Below, piece after piece: positions 7,196 to 16,160 of a stretch of DNA of 22,751 nucleotides. Under the pieces are notes generated by a model, which was given only the letters and a program-made list of their open reading frames with translations, made no database searches and was not told the origin of the DNA. Position 1 is the first letter of the stretch. The number at the start of each line of letters is the position of its first letter. Origin of the DNA: DASXTB01 sp036505615 (GTDB lineage Bacteria > Acidobacteriota > UBA6911 > JACQSX01); assembly GCA_036505615.1 (NCBI GenBank), contig DASXTB010000310.1, positions 1 through 22,751 on the forward strand, written 5' to 3'. The translations under genes were made by a program, and so were the position numbers.

Positions 7196-7315
7196 TGGAG
7201 TTTCTACATTTTGTGAGCGGAGACACGCTCTAAGGGCCGTCTCCAGGCCGCTTTCAGCGGCCTACTTGGAGTTTCTACATTTGGAGCGGAGAGACGGCCC
7301 GTGGGCCGTCTCTCC
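7196..7315. repeat. Direct duplication with three hairpins in a convergent intergenic gap
   Basis: TGGAGTTTCTACATTT occurs at 7196 and again at 7267 (TTGGAGTTTCTACATTTG), each time followed by a GCGGAGA-type stem. The first unit gives GGAGAC/GTCTCC arms at 7219-7224 and 7239-7244. AGGCCGCT-TTC-AGCGGCCT forms a perfect stem at 7245-7263. The rest of the 7072-7357 spacer shows no gene. Confidence 0.7.
7288..7315. terminator. Perfect 13-bp stem, likely terminator or REP hairpin
   Basis: GGAGAGACGGCCC (7288-7300) pairs completely with GGGCCGTCTCTCC (7303-7315) across a GT loop. It lies between two convergent genes (ends at 7071 and 7358), where a bidirectional terminator is expected, but neither side has a proper T-run. 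A REP-like structure is the alternative. Confidence 0.5.
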
Positions 7316-7357
7316 AATAGCGCCGCTTCGCGGACAAAGGCCGTTTTCAGTCAACGC

Positions 7358-7792
7358 CTAGTACCTGCGGTAGAAAATTCCTCGGTCGCGATTGTTTGTC
7401 TTTCGGTCGTAAATATACCCGCCCGCTGCTCCTGCTGCGGCGCCGATCAACGCACCCGTCTTTCCACCTACGACACCTCCGGCGGCGGCTCCAGCCACAG
7501 TTGAGGCTCCGATAATCTCAGCCGACTCGGTCTTGCTCCGAGGCTCATAGCGGTACCTGTCGTCGCGGGTCGCTTGGTCCCAGACATATCCACCTGCGCC
7601 ACCCGCGATGGCACCTAAAACAGCTCCTGATTTCCCGCGCGTAACCCCACCGATAACAGCCCCTGCGGCCGCACTGCCACCAATTTTCCTCCAGTCAGCA
7701 GCCATCGCGACGGCCGATCCACAAAACCAGACCAGCATCGCCAAAAGCAGCGTACTGACGAAGTTTTTCAGTCTAACATTCAAGGTCCACAT
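7358..7792 (-). CDS. Glycine-zipper envelope protein (paralogue 2 of 2)
   Basis: The 144-residue product has a signal peptide (about 1-31, LLLAMLVWFCGSAVAMAA). Two glycine-zipper blocks follow at residues ~38-69 and ~95-127, each made of GGSAAAGAVIGG/GKSGAVLG-like small-residue repeats ending in GGY. A basic, polar linker lies between them, and the tail is rich in Arg, Asn and Tyr. Glycine zippers pack as membrane-associated helices, and such proteins are usually placed in the outer membrane or periplasm. The role is unknown. AGGAGG lies 7 bases before the ATG. Its homologue lies directly upstream (118-bp gap), indicating tandem duplication and probable cotranscription. Confidence 0.85.
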   Translation of the reverse strand: MWTLNVRLKNFVSTLLLAMLVWFCGSAVAMAADWRKIGGSAAAGAVIGGVTRGKSGAVLGAIAGGAGGYVWDQATRDDRYRYEPRSKTESAEIIGASTVAGAAAGGVVGGKTGALIGAAAGAAGGYIYDRKTNNRDRGIFYRRY

Positions 7793-7910
7793 AAGAACCT
7801 CCTCATCAGTTAGACGGAAATTCGAACTGAATGTTTCGGTAGAATAAAATGGAGACGGACTCCCGCCCTAAAAAAGCGGAAGTCCGAGAGAGGAACGATT
7901 TAAAAGTCTG

Positions 7911-8321
7911 CTATTGCTGCTTCGTCTGGTCCTTTTTCATTTTCTTGTCCAGCAGGTATCCGCCTACACCACCAATAGCGCCTCCTATGATGGCTCCTTT
8001 CTTGCCACCCATCAATCCGCCCGTGGCCCCACCCGCAACCGCGCTGGCTCCGACTGTCTTGGCAGTGCCGGTCTTGGTCCTGTCAGACCGTTCTTTTGTC
8101 ATTCGGTGGTAGGCATAACCGCCCGCAGCTCCCGCAGTTCCGCCCAGAAGCGCTCCCTTCTTCCCTTTCGTCAAGCCACCAATCCCCGCACCCGCAGCGG
8201 CGCCAATGGCGATTTTCTTACCCTTGCCGGCGGCGAGTGTTGCCGTGTCCGCGACGCAGGCAACCAGCGCAACCACAAGAAGCACAGCAAGAATCTTGTT
8301 TAGAAACTCTAACGATCTCAT
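7911..8321 (-). CDS. Glycine-zipper envelope protein, possible lipoprotein (paralogue 1 of 2)
   Basis: The 136-residue product has the same plan as its downstream neighbour: N-terminal hydrophobic leader, glycine-zipper blocks at ~38-69 and ~91-122 each ending in GGY, a basic polar linker, and a lysine/glutamine-rich tail. LVAC at residues 19-22 fits a lipobox, so this copy may be lipid-anchored at Cys22. The downstream paralogue lacks an equivalent cysteine context. A strong AGGAGG lies 6 bases before the ATG. The internal duplication within each protein plus the gene duplication gives four related zipper blocks in about 1 kb. The function is not known. Confidence 0.85.
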   Translation of the reverse strand: MRSLEFLNKILAVLLVVALVACVADTATLAAGKGKKIAIGAAAGAGIGGLTKGKKGALLGGTAGAAGGYAYHRMTKERSDRTKTGTAKTVGASAVAGGATGGLMGGKKGAIIGGAIGGVGGYLLDKKMKKDQTKQQ

Positions 8322-8388
8322 AAACTTCCTCCTGAGTCGATTTAAGATCAGGAGATGTTGATACTCAATAGGGCTTTTACCGGAGCCG

Positions 8389-8409
8389 CGCCTAGGACCG
8401 GACTAGGCG
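8389..8409. terminator. CGCCTAG/CTAGGCG hairpin downstream of the TonB receptor gene
   Basis: A 7-bp perfect stem with a 7-nt loop lies about 60 bp after the stop of the leftward receptor gene and about 70 bp upstream of the glycine-zipper operon start. It could end receptor transcription, but there is no T-run. Just to its right, at 8433-8460, is a GCGGATGAATGCGGATTAGC word repeat, another short-period spacer sequence. Confidence 0.4.
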
Positions 8410-8469
8410 GGGTTACCGTAGTAGTTACTGAGCCGCGGATGAATGCGGATTAGCGCAGATGACAGTTCG

Positions 8470-11400
8470 CTAGAACGTGTAACGCAATGCAAATTGGCCG
8501 GTGCGCGGCCCATTGCGCTGTTCGGTTATTTGAAGAAAAGTATTTGTCGCATTCAGCCCCGACTGATTCGGGTATCCCCACTGTATGCGGTTGAAGAGAT
8601 TGTAAAACTCCATTCGTACGATCAGGCGATGGCCTTCGTGGAGTAGGAACGCCTTGGAGAACTGGATATCCGTGTTGTTCTGGCCATGCGCAAAAAAGGT
8701 ATTTCGGCCTAGATTCCCCTGATTACCCACTCCCGGAATAAACACGCGTTCCGTCGTGGTCGCATTAGGGAAAATGTCGGTAGGCTTGATTCGCGTCTGG
8801 CTGATCTGCAGGCCAGTGGCTGGATTGTAGCGAGCGTTATCGATGCTGATGCCCAGAATGGCCGGGTTCACAAGAAAAGGCCGATCGCTGCTACTGCCAT
8901 CTCCATTGACGTCATATCCGGCATTGATCGTGAATGGATTCCCTGAAGAGAATATCGTAGTGCCCGCGATTTGCCATCCACCCAATACCTGCCCCACCAC
9001 CGGATTCATGCCCCAGAAGAAGGGCAGGCGATAGCTGTAGTTGAAAACCGCGCGATGTTGTTGATGGAAGAGACTAAAGCCACGGAGAAATGCGGCTGAG
9101 TTCTTGTTGTTTGGTGACGAGCCACGATCGAGCCCGGTGGACGTCGCCTCGGATCCGGTGTCTATCGCTTTACTCCAGGTGTAGTTGCCGCTGAAGGCAA
9201 AACCGGAGCTGTAGCGTTTTGTGGCGGCAATCTGAAGGCCGTTGTAGTACGACCAGGATCCATTGAAGATCCTCAAGTACCCGCCGTATCGCGGATCGGG
9301 CCGGCGATCGTTGTAACGAGGCTGTGCCAGACTGATGCAGCCGGGAGGTGGATTTGCGTCCAGGGGATTGGGATCGATGCAATTCATCAGTACTCCACGA
9401 TTGGCTGCGCTTACGCGCGGGTCGTTGGGGGCGACGATGGGAAATTCCGCCCGGTTGACCAAATCATACAGGAGCAGCCCCACGCCGTGGTTTCCCGTGT
9501 AACTGGCTGATAGCGAGACCTGCTTGGGAAATTCCCGCTCGATGGTTAAATTCCATTGCTCGGTATAAGGCATGCGCAGGCCCGGATCGATCGTTGTAGG
9601 ATTGTAGCGAATCGAAGGAATCGTCCCAGGAATGAAGAAGAAGCCTCCTGTCGGGTCGGCCGGACCGAGTACGTTGTTGTAGTCCTGGCTCAACGCATTG
9701 GGCGGATTGAATCGGACACTGGCTCCATTCTGAGAAAACACGGATTGGTACAGCCGGCCATGGAAGATTCCGCCCCCGCCCCTCACCACGAATCGCCCCG
9801 GACCGCCCGTGATCTTCCCCAGCAGTCCGTTTTCTGCTGCCGGGCTCCAAGCAAACCCCAGCCGGGGATCGACGTAGGTATCACTGCCAAAACCGTAATC
9901 GAGTAAATTGTTCACCTCGGTGAGCTTCAGCACGTGCTCGAAGCGCGCTCCGAGATTCAGGGTCAAATTCCGGCGGGCCTTCCAATCGTCTTGCGCATAA
10001 AAGTTAAGCTCACCTGTCCGATTCCCCAAAAAATTCGGGCCCCAGGACTTGGTAAAGGCGCTGACAAATCCGTGCCGGAAGTTCTCGATCGCGTTGAGGC
10101 CCTGCGCGCTGGCAAAGGTCCAAGAACCCCTCGAAAACTGGTCGGCTCGATCGTTTAGCTGCTGCCTGCGGATGTCCGTGCCTGCCCGGAGCGCATTGGT
10201 AGCGGTCAGCAAAGTTGAAATGTTATAGACGTACTGATAATCAGTCTGGTAACGGAGGATGGGAAAAACACCGGAGCTTCCCAGCGACGTCCCGCGGCTG
10301 ATACCGCTGAAACGCACGATCGGCGTATCGTTGCCGTCTTTGATGTTGACCGTGGTCCTCCTGCGCCCCACGGCGAAACGAAATTCCCCTACAGTTTTGG
10401 GAGTGAACATGTAGGTGTGCGTGGCGCCGAAACCCTGCTGGCGATTGTCTTGCTTGGTCGCCTCGCCGCGCACGATATTGTCGTCATTGTCCAAGAGTTG
10501 GGCGCTGTATTGATAACGGAACATGAAGTTGTTTCTAATATTGGCCGGAATGTCAACGCGTGTACCATAATCCGAAGTCGGCCGGTTGAATCCTCTGAGA
10601 GCGGAATAAATTCTGTTTCCCAGGTTGGGGCTGTTGGGCGCGGTATTTGGAAATCGATTGATAATGCCGTCAATCCAGGCGCGGTCGGCCGACGACAGAC
10701 CGGCGGCAGCGGGATCGACGGATCGCTCTTGAGGAAGAAGGATCGCCACGCTGGCCAAGCTCGCTCCCTTGTTCAGATTTCGCTCCACACTCTGGAAGAA
10801 GAAAACTTTGTTCTTCAAAGCCGGACCGCCCACCGTTCCACCCAAAATATGTCGATGGATTGCATCTTTTCTGGCTCCGGCTAAATTTCCGAAGTAGCTC
10901 TGCGCGTTGAAAATGTTGTTTTGAGTGAACCAGTACGCGTCTCCATGGAAATCATTGGTGCCTGACTTTGTCTGCACCAGCACTACGGCTCCAGCCCCGC
11001 GGCCGAACTCCGCAGAAAAACTGTTTCGCAGCACCTGGAATTCTCTGATGGAACTGATATTGACGGACTGCCGATTCTGGTTTTCCGAAGAATCGTCATT
11101 GTTGACACCGTCAGTTTGAAACGTTGCCGACCGCGTGCCCGTGCCATTAATCTGAACCGAACTCCCACTGGACGCGGTGGGGTTGTTCTGACCGGAGACC
11201 GGATTGGTTTGAAAGCCCGGAACGTCGGCTACTAGGCTGAGCATGTTGCGATTAAAGAGCGGTTTGTCCTCGATATACTCTGAATCGAACGAAGTCTTCA
11301 GCTCGCCCGTGGTGGTATCAATTTGTGGCGGAGCAGCGGTGACCGTAACAGTCTCAGCCTGTGCCGCAATTTCCAGTTTCGCATCCAGCGTGGTCGTGTT

Positions 11401-11694
11401 GTTCAGGCGCACCTCGATGCCTGGGTGTATCAGCGTCTTAAAGCCGGAAAGCGTGAATCTTACGGAGTACTTTCCAATGACTGCAAAGGCGATTCGATAA
11501 AGGCCTTCGTCATTGGTGATAGTAATGCGTTCGGCTTTGGTTTCTTCTTCCACAGCCAGCACGGTGACACCAGGGAGTGCGGCCCCGCTTGGGTCCGTCA
11601 CGCGTCCCACCAGCGTGCCTGAAACGGTCTGCGCCAGCGCCGCTCCGGTAGTCAACGCGAAAAGCAGTGCAAGAGCTGTGCTACGGAATTCCAT
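8470..11694 (-). CDS. TonB-dependent receptor, carboxypeptidase-regulatory-like type
   Basis: The 1,074-residue outer-membrane protein begins with a signal peptide (residues 1-21, ending GAALA before Gln). A carboxypeptidase-regulatory-like beta-sandwich follows at ~23-105 (GRVTDPSGAALPGVTV and DEGLYRI are typical). Next comes a plug region (~115-260, with QINGTGTRSATFQTDGVNN and FSAEFGRGAGAVVLV), then a long barrel ending in RYTF, the usual terminal-aromatic insertion signal. This Oar-like class is greatly expanded in Acidobacteriota and takes up or binds large substrates using TonB energy. The start at 11694 was chosen because GGAGG lies 9 bases upstream. An ATG three codons earlier directly abuts that site. 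The neighbouring peptide-transport genes hint at peptide substrates, but this is inference. Confidence 0.95.
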   Translation of the reverse strand: MEFRSTALALLFALTTGAALAQTVSGTLVGRVTDPSGAALPGVTVLAVEEETKAERITITNDEGLYRIAFAVIGKYSVRFTLSGFKTLIHPGIEVRLNNTTTLDAKLEIAAQAETVTVTAAPPQIDTTTGELKTSFDSEYIEDKPLFNRNMLSLVADVPGFQTNPVSGQNNPTASSGSSVQINGTGTRSATFQTDGVNNDDSSENQNRQSVNISSIREFQVLRNSFSAEFGRGAGAVVLVQTKSGTNDFHGDAYWFTQNNIFNAQSYFGNLAGARKDAIHRHILGGTVGGPALKNKVFFFQSVERNLNKGASLASVAILLPQERSVDPAAAGLSSADRAWIDGIINRFPNTAPNSPNLGNRIYSALRGFNRPTSDYGTRVDIPANIRNNFMFRYQYSAQLLDNDDNIVRGEATKQDNRQQGFGATHTYMFTPKTVGEFRFAVGRRRTTVNIKDGNDTPIVRFSGISRGTSLGSSGVFPILRYQTDYQYVYNISTLLTATNALRAGTDIRRQQLNDRADQFSRGSWTFASAQGLNAIENFRHGFVSAFTKSWGPNFLGNRTGELNFYAQDDWKARRNLTLNLGARFEHVLKLTEVNNLLDYGFGSDTYVDPRLGFAWSPAAENGLLGKITGGPGRFVVRGGGGIFHGRLYQSVFSQNGASVRFNPPNALSQDYNNVLGPADPTGGFFFIPGTIPSIRYNPTTIDPGLRMPYTEQWNLTIEREFPKQVSLSASYTGNHGVGLLLYDLVNRAEFPIVAPNDPRVSAANRGVLMNCIDPNPLDANPPPGCISLAQPRYNDRRPDPRYGGYLRIFNGSWSYYNGLQIAATKRYSSGFAFSGNYTWSKAIDTGSEATSTGLDRGSSPNNKNSAAFLRGFSLFHQQHRAVFNYSYRLPFFWGMNPVVGQVLGGWQIAGTTIFSSGNPFTINAGYDVNGDGSSSDRPFLVNPAILGISIDNARYNPATGLQISQTRIKPTDIFPNATTTERVFIPGVGNQGNLGRNTFFAHGQNNTDIQFSKAFLLHEGHRLIVRMEFYNLFNRIQWGYPNQSGLNATNTFLQITEQRNGPRTGQFALRYTF

Positions 11695-11752
11695 GTGAAA
11701 CATCCTCCCGTTTCGAATCGCTGAGAATGGTCGCAAGCGTTCTGCTACACCC

Positions 11753-11779
11753 TTGGCTGTGGCAGTTGGGAGCTATAAT
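11753..11779 (+). promoter_or_regulatory. Candidate promoter for the OPT transporter gene
   Basis: TTGGCT at 11753-11758 and a perfect TATAAT at 11774-11779 are separated by 15 bp, shorter than ideal. They lie in the 250-bp divergent gap between the receptor and transporter genes. The -10 is nearly palindromic (CTATAATAG), so it could also serve the receptor direction. Confidence 0.45.
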
Positions 11780-11790
11780 AGGGGAAAGCC

Positions 11791-11802
11791 TGCAAATTTG
11801 CA
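11791..11802. promoter_or_regulatory. 12-bp palindrome TGCAAATTTGCA, possible operator
   Basis: This exact palindrome lies 12 bp downstream of the candidate -10 in the shared regulatory gap of the receptor and OPT genes. Its position would suit a repressor site acting on the rightward gene. No regulator gene is adjacent, so this is only a candidate. Confidence 0.35.
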
Positions 11803-11944
11803 CCCTGGATTGGTTTCTTAACTATCCCTTTTCATGAAGATTTCGTTATTTCAGATTTCTTGTGTTAGATTTCTTGCAGTCGCTAGACTTCGGCGGTTTG
11901 TTTTCAGCAGCGTTTCTGCAGTTGCGTTCTTTTAAGGAGATCTC

Positions 11945-13969
11945 ATGGCTCATAAAGAGGACAGCCGCGCCGAAAAATCCGATCCTGCTCCCAAGACCGC
12001 GTCGTTTGAACCTTTTGTTCCTTCTTCGAAAACAGTTCCAGAATTTACCTTCAAGGCCGTCATCCTGGGCGCCGTCTTTGGCATCATCTTTGGAGCGGCA
12101 ACCGTTTATCTGGCGCTGAAGGCGGGCTTGACGGTTTCGGCGTCCATTCCCATCGCAGTACTGGCAATCGCAGTATTCAAGAAGATCGGCAAGTCGACGA
12201 TCTTGGAGAATAACATTGTGCAAACCGTCGGCTCGGCCGGCGAGTCCATTGCCGCCGGTGTAGCATTTACCATTCCGGCGTTTATTTTTTTTACCGGCGG
12301 TGAACAGTTCTTCAATTACTTCAACATCTTTACTCTGGCTTTGGCCGGGGGCACGCTGGGAGTGCTGTTCATGATTCCTCTGCGCCGGTCGCTGATCGTA
12401 AAGGAACATGGGGTTCTGCCCTATCCTGAAGGAACGGCTTGCGCTGAAGTGCTGATCGCCGGAGAACGGGGTGGCTCGATGGCCGGCAAAGTGTTTGCCG
12501 GTTTAGGCGTGGCCGTGGCCTACAAGTTCCTGATGAGCGTGCTCGGTCTGTGGAAGGACACCCCGGGCTGGGCTGCATCCCGCACATCGGTGTTTCCCAA
12601 TGCCAGCGTGGCCGCCGAAATCACGCCAGAGTACTTGGGAGTGGGCTACATCATTGGCCCGAGAATCGCGGGCATTCTCGTGGCCGGCGGGGTCCTCTCG
12701 TATCTGGTTCTAATCCCGCTGGTGTCATTTATCGGCGACGCGCTGCCGGCGGCGCTTAAACCGGGCGTAGGAGACAAGTTAATTTCGCAGATGTCCACCA
12801 GCGAGCTTCGATTGGGCTACATCCGTTACATTGGAGCCGGCGCGGTGGCGTCTGCGGGTTTGATCACTCTGATTCGGACATTGCCTACGATCATTTCCGC
12901 GTTCAGAGAGAGCTTCAAGAGCTTGCGCGACATCAAGGCGGGTATCACCCCGCGCCGTACCGAGCGGGATATCCCGATCACCTACGTAATTGCCGGATCG
13001 CTGGCGCTCGTTCTGATCATCGCCATCCTTCCCCAACTTCCGGGAACGTTTCCGGGTACTCTGCTGATGGGCCTGCTGGTCGTCATATTCGGGTTCTTTT
13101 TTGTGACGGTCAGCTCAAGAATTGTGGGAATTATCGGCTCATCTTCCAATCCTATATCCGGGATGACAATCGCCACTCTGATGGGAACGTGTTTGACATT
13201 CGTGGCGCTGGGATGGACCGGGGCCGGCTATCAGTCGCTGGCGTTGTGCGTGGGAGCCATCGTCTGCATCGCCGCCGCCAATGCGGGCGCCACCAGCCAG
13301 GACCTGAAGACCGGCTACATCGTCGGGGCAACACCGATTTATCAGCAGATTGGTCTGATCATCGGCGTGCTGGCTTCAGTGTTTGTCATCGGCATCACGC
13401 TGCGGCTGCTGGACGCTTCGATGCGCTTTGGGGGCGTGCCGCACGCGATCGGATCAGAACGCTATTCCGCGCCGCAGGCGACTCTGATGGCGACCATCAT
13501 CAAGGGTTTGCTGGCTCAGGATTTACCATGGGGGCTGGTCTTCATCGGAATGTTCATCTCGGTCGTAATTGAGCTCTGCGGGATTCGATCGCTTTCGTTC
13601 GCCGTGGGTGTATACCTTCCGCTTTCAACCACGGCGCCGATTTTTGTGGGCGGAATGATGAAAGCCCTCGTTGACCGAATCACACATCAAGAGGAATCAG
13701 AAGTCAGTTCCGGCATGTTGTACAGCACCGGTTTGGTGGCCGGAGGATCGCTGACCGGTGTGGCAATTGCTTTTCTCAGCGGAATACCAAAGACGGTGAT
13801 GATAGAAGGCAAACCAAAGGAAATCTCCCTGCTTCAGTGGATTCTAGACAGCGTGGGCGTTCATGGCTGGGAACGCTTCGGCGTCCTGGCCGATCTTATC
13901 GGAATCGTGATGTTTGCCCTTTTGTGCGTCTTGCTTCTGAGAGCTGCAAGAGAGAAGCTTAAAATCTAA
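11945..13969 (+). CDS. OPT family oligopeptide transporter
   Basis: The product has 674 residues. After a ~34-residue soluble N-terminus comes a run of about 14-16 hydrophobic helices. Family-typical segments are FKAVILGAVFGIIFGAATVY then LALKAGLTVSASIPIAVL (residues 36-73), NNIVQTVGSAGESIAAGV near 89-106, and LPYPEGTACAEVL at 158-170. Prokaryotic OPT members import small peptides by proton symport; the substrate here is unproven. AAGGAGA ends 4 bases before the ATG, fixing the start. The gene is followed on the same strand by the S9 peptidase (155-bp gap) and an amino-acid permease, which fits a peptide-utilisation role. Confidence 0.93.
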   Translation: MAHKEDSRAEKSDPAPKTASFEPFVPSSKTVPEFTFKAVILGAVFGIIFGAATVYLALKAGLTVSASIPIAVLAIAVFKKIGKSTILENNIVQTVGSAGESIAAGVAFTIPAFIFFTGGEQFFNYFNIFTLALAGGTLGVLFMIPLRRSLIVKEHGVLPYPEGTACAEVLIAGERGGSMAGKVFAGLGVAVAYKFLMSVLGLWKDTPGWAASRTSVFPNASVAAEITPEYLGVGYIIGPRIAGILVAGGVLSYLVLIPLVSFIGDALPAALKPGVGDKLISQMSTSELRLGYIRYIGAGAVASAGLITLIRTLPTIISAFRESFKSLRDIKAGITPRRTERDIPITYVIAGSLALVLIIAILPQLPGTFPGTLLMGLLVVIFGFFFVTVSSRIVGIIGSSSNPISGMTIATLMGTCLTFVALGWTGAGYQSLALCVGAIVCIAAANAGATSQDLKTGYIVGATPIYQQIGLIIGVLASVFVIGITLRLLDASMRFGGVPHAIGSERYSAPQATLMATIIKGLLAQDLPWGLVFIGMFISVVIELCGIRSLSFAVGVYLPLSTTAPIFVGGMMKALVDRITHQEESEVSSGMLYSTGLVAGGSLTGVAIAFLSGIPKTVMIEGKPKEISLLQWILDSVGVHGWERFGVLADLIGIVMFALLCVLLLRAAREKLKI

Positions 13970-14000
13970 GGATGTGAGAAAAAGGCAAGACCATCGGCAG

Positions 14001-14110
14001 TTTTCCACTGTTTTGGAAACCCGGTGAGAGTGCGTAAACCTCCAATTTCTAGCAACTTGCACTGCCAAGCCGTTTTTTTTCCACAGAGATTTCCACAGGA
14101 CTGTGGAAAA
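14001..14110. other. Cluster of DnaA-box-like TTTTCCACA motifs with a hairpin
   Basis: TTTTCCACT (14001), TTTTCCACA (14077), TTTCCACA (14090) and the inverted TGTGGAAAA (ending 14110) lie within 110 bp. TTTCCACAG and CTGTGGAAA (14090-14109) form a perfect 9-bp stem with a 2-nt gap. The sequences resemble the TTATCCACA DnaA box with one change. They sit just upstream of the S9 peptidase start (14125). They could be DnaA or other regulator sites, or a repeat. No replication gene is nearby. Confidence 0.4.
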
Positions 14111-14124
14111 GTCGAGAGGTGCCT

Positions 14125-16158
14125 ATGAGAAGGTGGATGTCCGTTTTACTGCTTTTCCTGTTGTTTTTTGCAACGGCTGCTGCCGGAGCCGACAAGAAAC
14201 GTTTTACCATCGACGACCTGCTCAAGATCCGCCGCGTTTCTGATCCCCAGCTTTCGCCTGACGGCAAATGGATCGCGTTCAGTATTTCCGAGCTCGATTG
14301 GGAGCGGAACACGCGCAACTCGGACATTTGGTTGATCCCACCGCAAGGCGGCGAATCCCGCAAATTGACTAATTCGGACAAACGCGATGATTCTCCGCGA
14401 TGGTCGCCCGACGGCAAACAGATCGCCTTTATCTCCAGCCGCGACGGCTTGCCGCAGATCTGGGTCATGGGTGTGGATGGCGGAGAGCCGCGAAAAATCA
14501 CAACCCTCAGCACGGGCGCCGACGGCGTGGTGTGGTCACCCGACGGCCGCCACTTGGCGTTTGTTTCGGACGTCTATCCTGAGTGCGGCGACAATGAATG
14601 CAATCGCAGGAAAAGCGAGCAGGCTGAAAAGAGCAGGGTCAAAGCAAGAATTCTCGACCATCTCCTCTTTCGGCACTGGAACGCATGGAAGGAGGGAAAG
14701 CGGACGCATATTTTCGTGGTCGCAAGTCAGGGAGGCGAAGCTAAAGATCTAACGCCGGGAGATAATGATGCTCCGCCGTTTTCGCTCGGTGGGCCCACCG
14801 ATTATGATTTTTCTCCGGATGGAAAAGAACTGGTATTCGTTCGCAACATGGATCGGGTGGAGGCGACCAGTACAAACAGCGATCTTTTTGTGGTGCCCGT
14901 CAGCGGCGGCAAGGCTCGCAAACTAACCACTAATCCCGGCGCGGACGATGGCCCGGTCTATTCTCCCGACGGCCGGTTCATTGCTTACCGCTCGCAGCGA
15001 ACTCCCGGCTTTGAATCGGATCGCTGGGAACTGATGCTCTATGACCGGCGCAGTGGCAGGACAGAGAGCACGCCCCGATCCCTGGATATCTCCATTGACT
15101 CGGTAGCCTGGGATCCCGGTTCCAATGTTGTTTATTTCAGTGCGGCGACGGGAGGAACAGTGGCCGTGTATGCCTACGACGTCGCGTCGCGGAAAACGGA
15201 AAAGATTCTGGGAGGCGAATTCACCTACGGCGATTATTCAGTTTCGCACGACAATCGCCGCCTTGTATTCACGCGCCAGAGTCTCAACATGCCGGCCGAG
15301 ATCTTTCAATCAGACATACATGGCTTGGATATCAGGCAGGTCAGCTCTGTCAACCGGGATTTCATGCAGCAGTTCGCCATGAGCGAGCCTGACAGCGTTA
15401 CCTGGAAGAGCAAGGACGGAACTTCTATCCAGGGTTATCTCATCAAACCTCCAATGTTTGTGGAGCGTAAAAAGTACCCGCTCCTTCTCTTGATCCATGG
15501 CGGACCCCAGGGAGCCTGGGCCAACGGCTTTTCATATCGTTGGAATCCGCAGGCAATGGCGTCACGAGACTATGTTTTGCTGCTGCCTAACCCCCGCGGA
15601 AGCTTTGGATTTGGCCAGGACTTCACCAATGAGATCAGCGGTGACTGGGGCGGAAAGGTCTTCGAGGACTTAATGGCAGGCGTTGATTACGCGGCCAAAC
15701 TGCCCTATGTGGATGCGGGGCGAATGGGCGCGGCAGGCGGGTCCTACGGCGGCTACATGGTCAACTGGATAGAGGGACATACGGATCGCTTCCAGGCTCT
15801 TCTTTCGCATGCCGGGGTGTTCAACCTCACCAGCATGTACGGTGTCACTGAAGAACTGTGGTTCCCGGAATGGGAATTCAAGGGAACTCCCTGGACTAAT
15901 CGCGAGATGTATGAGCGCTGGTCTCCTCACAATTCTGTGCAGGACTTCAAAACGCCGCTGCTGGTGGTTCACGGCGAACTGGATTACCGCGTTCCCATCG
16001 GAGAAGGATTTCAGCTCTTCACGGCGCTGCAGAGAAACAACGTCCCTTCTAAAATGCTCTACTTTCCTGATGAAGGCCATTGGGTATCGAAACCTCAAAA
16101 CAGCAAGCTCTGGTATGACACTTTCCTGAAATGGTTCGACCAGTGGCTGAAGAAATAA
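14125..16158 (+). CDS. Secreted S9 family (prolyl oligopeptidase-like) peptidase
   Basis: The 677-residue product has a signal peptide (residues 1-22). The beta-propeller region (~30-390) carries at least five SPDGK/R repeats (for example PQLSPDGKWIAFS and PRWSPDGKQIAFI) and a short Cys-containing insert YPECGDNECN. The C-terminal alpha/beta-hydrolase has the full catalytic triad: Ser540 in GGSYGGY, Asp620 in HGELDYRVP and His652 in DEGHW. The enzyme should cleave short peptides in the periplasm or outside the cell, as dipeptidyl or acylaminoacyl peptidases do. The ATG at 14125 was preferred to a GTG two codons earlier because AGAGG lies just ahead. It follows the OPT gene and precedes an amino-acid permease. 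Confidence 0.94.
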   Translation: MRRWMSVLLLFLLFFATAAAGADKKRFTIDDLLKIRRVSDPQLSPDGKWIAFSISELDWERNTRNSDIWLIPPQGGESRKLTNSDKRDDSPRWSPDGKQIAFISSRDGLPQIWVMGVDGGEPRKITTLSTGADGVVWSPDGRHLAFVSDVYPECGDNECNRRKSEQAEKSRVKARILDHLLFRHWNAWKEGKRTHIFVVASQGGEAKDLTPGDNDAPPFSLGGPTDYDFSPDGKELVFVRNMDRVEATSTNSDLFVVPVSGGKARKLTTNPGADDGPVYSPDGRFIAYRSQRTPGFESDRWELMLYDRRSGRTESTPRSLDISIDSVAWDPGSNVVYFSAATGGTVAVYAYDVASRKTEKILGGEFTYGDYSVSHDNRRLVFTRQSLNMPAEIFQSDIHGLDIRQVSSVNRDFMQQFAMSEPDSVTWKSKDGTSIQGYLIKPPMFVERKKYPLLLLIHGGPQGAWANGFSYRWNPQAMASRDYVLLLPNPRGSFGFGQDFTNEISGDWGGKVFEDLMAGVDYAAKLPYVDAGRMGAAGGSYGGYMVNWIEGHTDRFQALLSHAGVFNLTSMYGVTEELWFPEWEFKGTPWTNREMYERWSPHNSVQDFKTPLLVVHGELDYRVPIGEGFQLFTALQRNNVPSKMLYFPDEGHWVSKPQNSKLWYDTFLKWFDQWLKK

Positions 16159-16160
16159 GG

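Noticed and set aside
11753..11770. Possible sigma-54 (-24/-12) promoter TGGC...TTGG
   Set aside because: The spacing is one base off and the GC element does not match; the nearby TATAAT is a simpler explanation.
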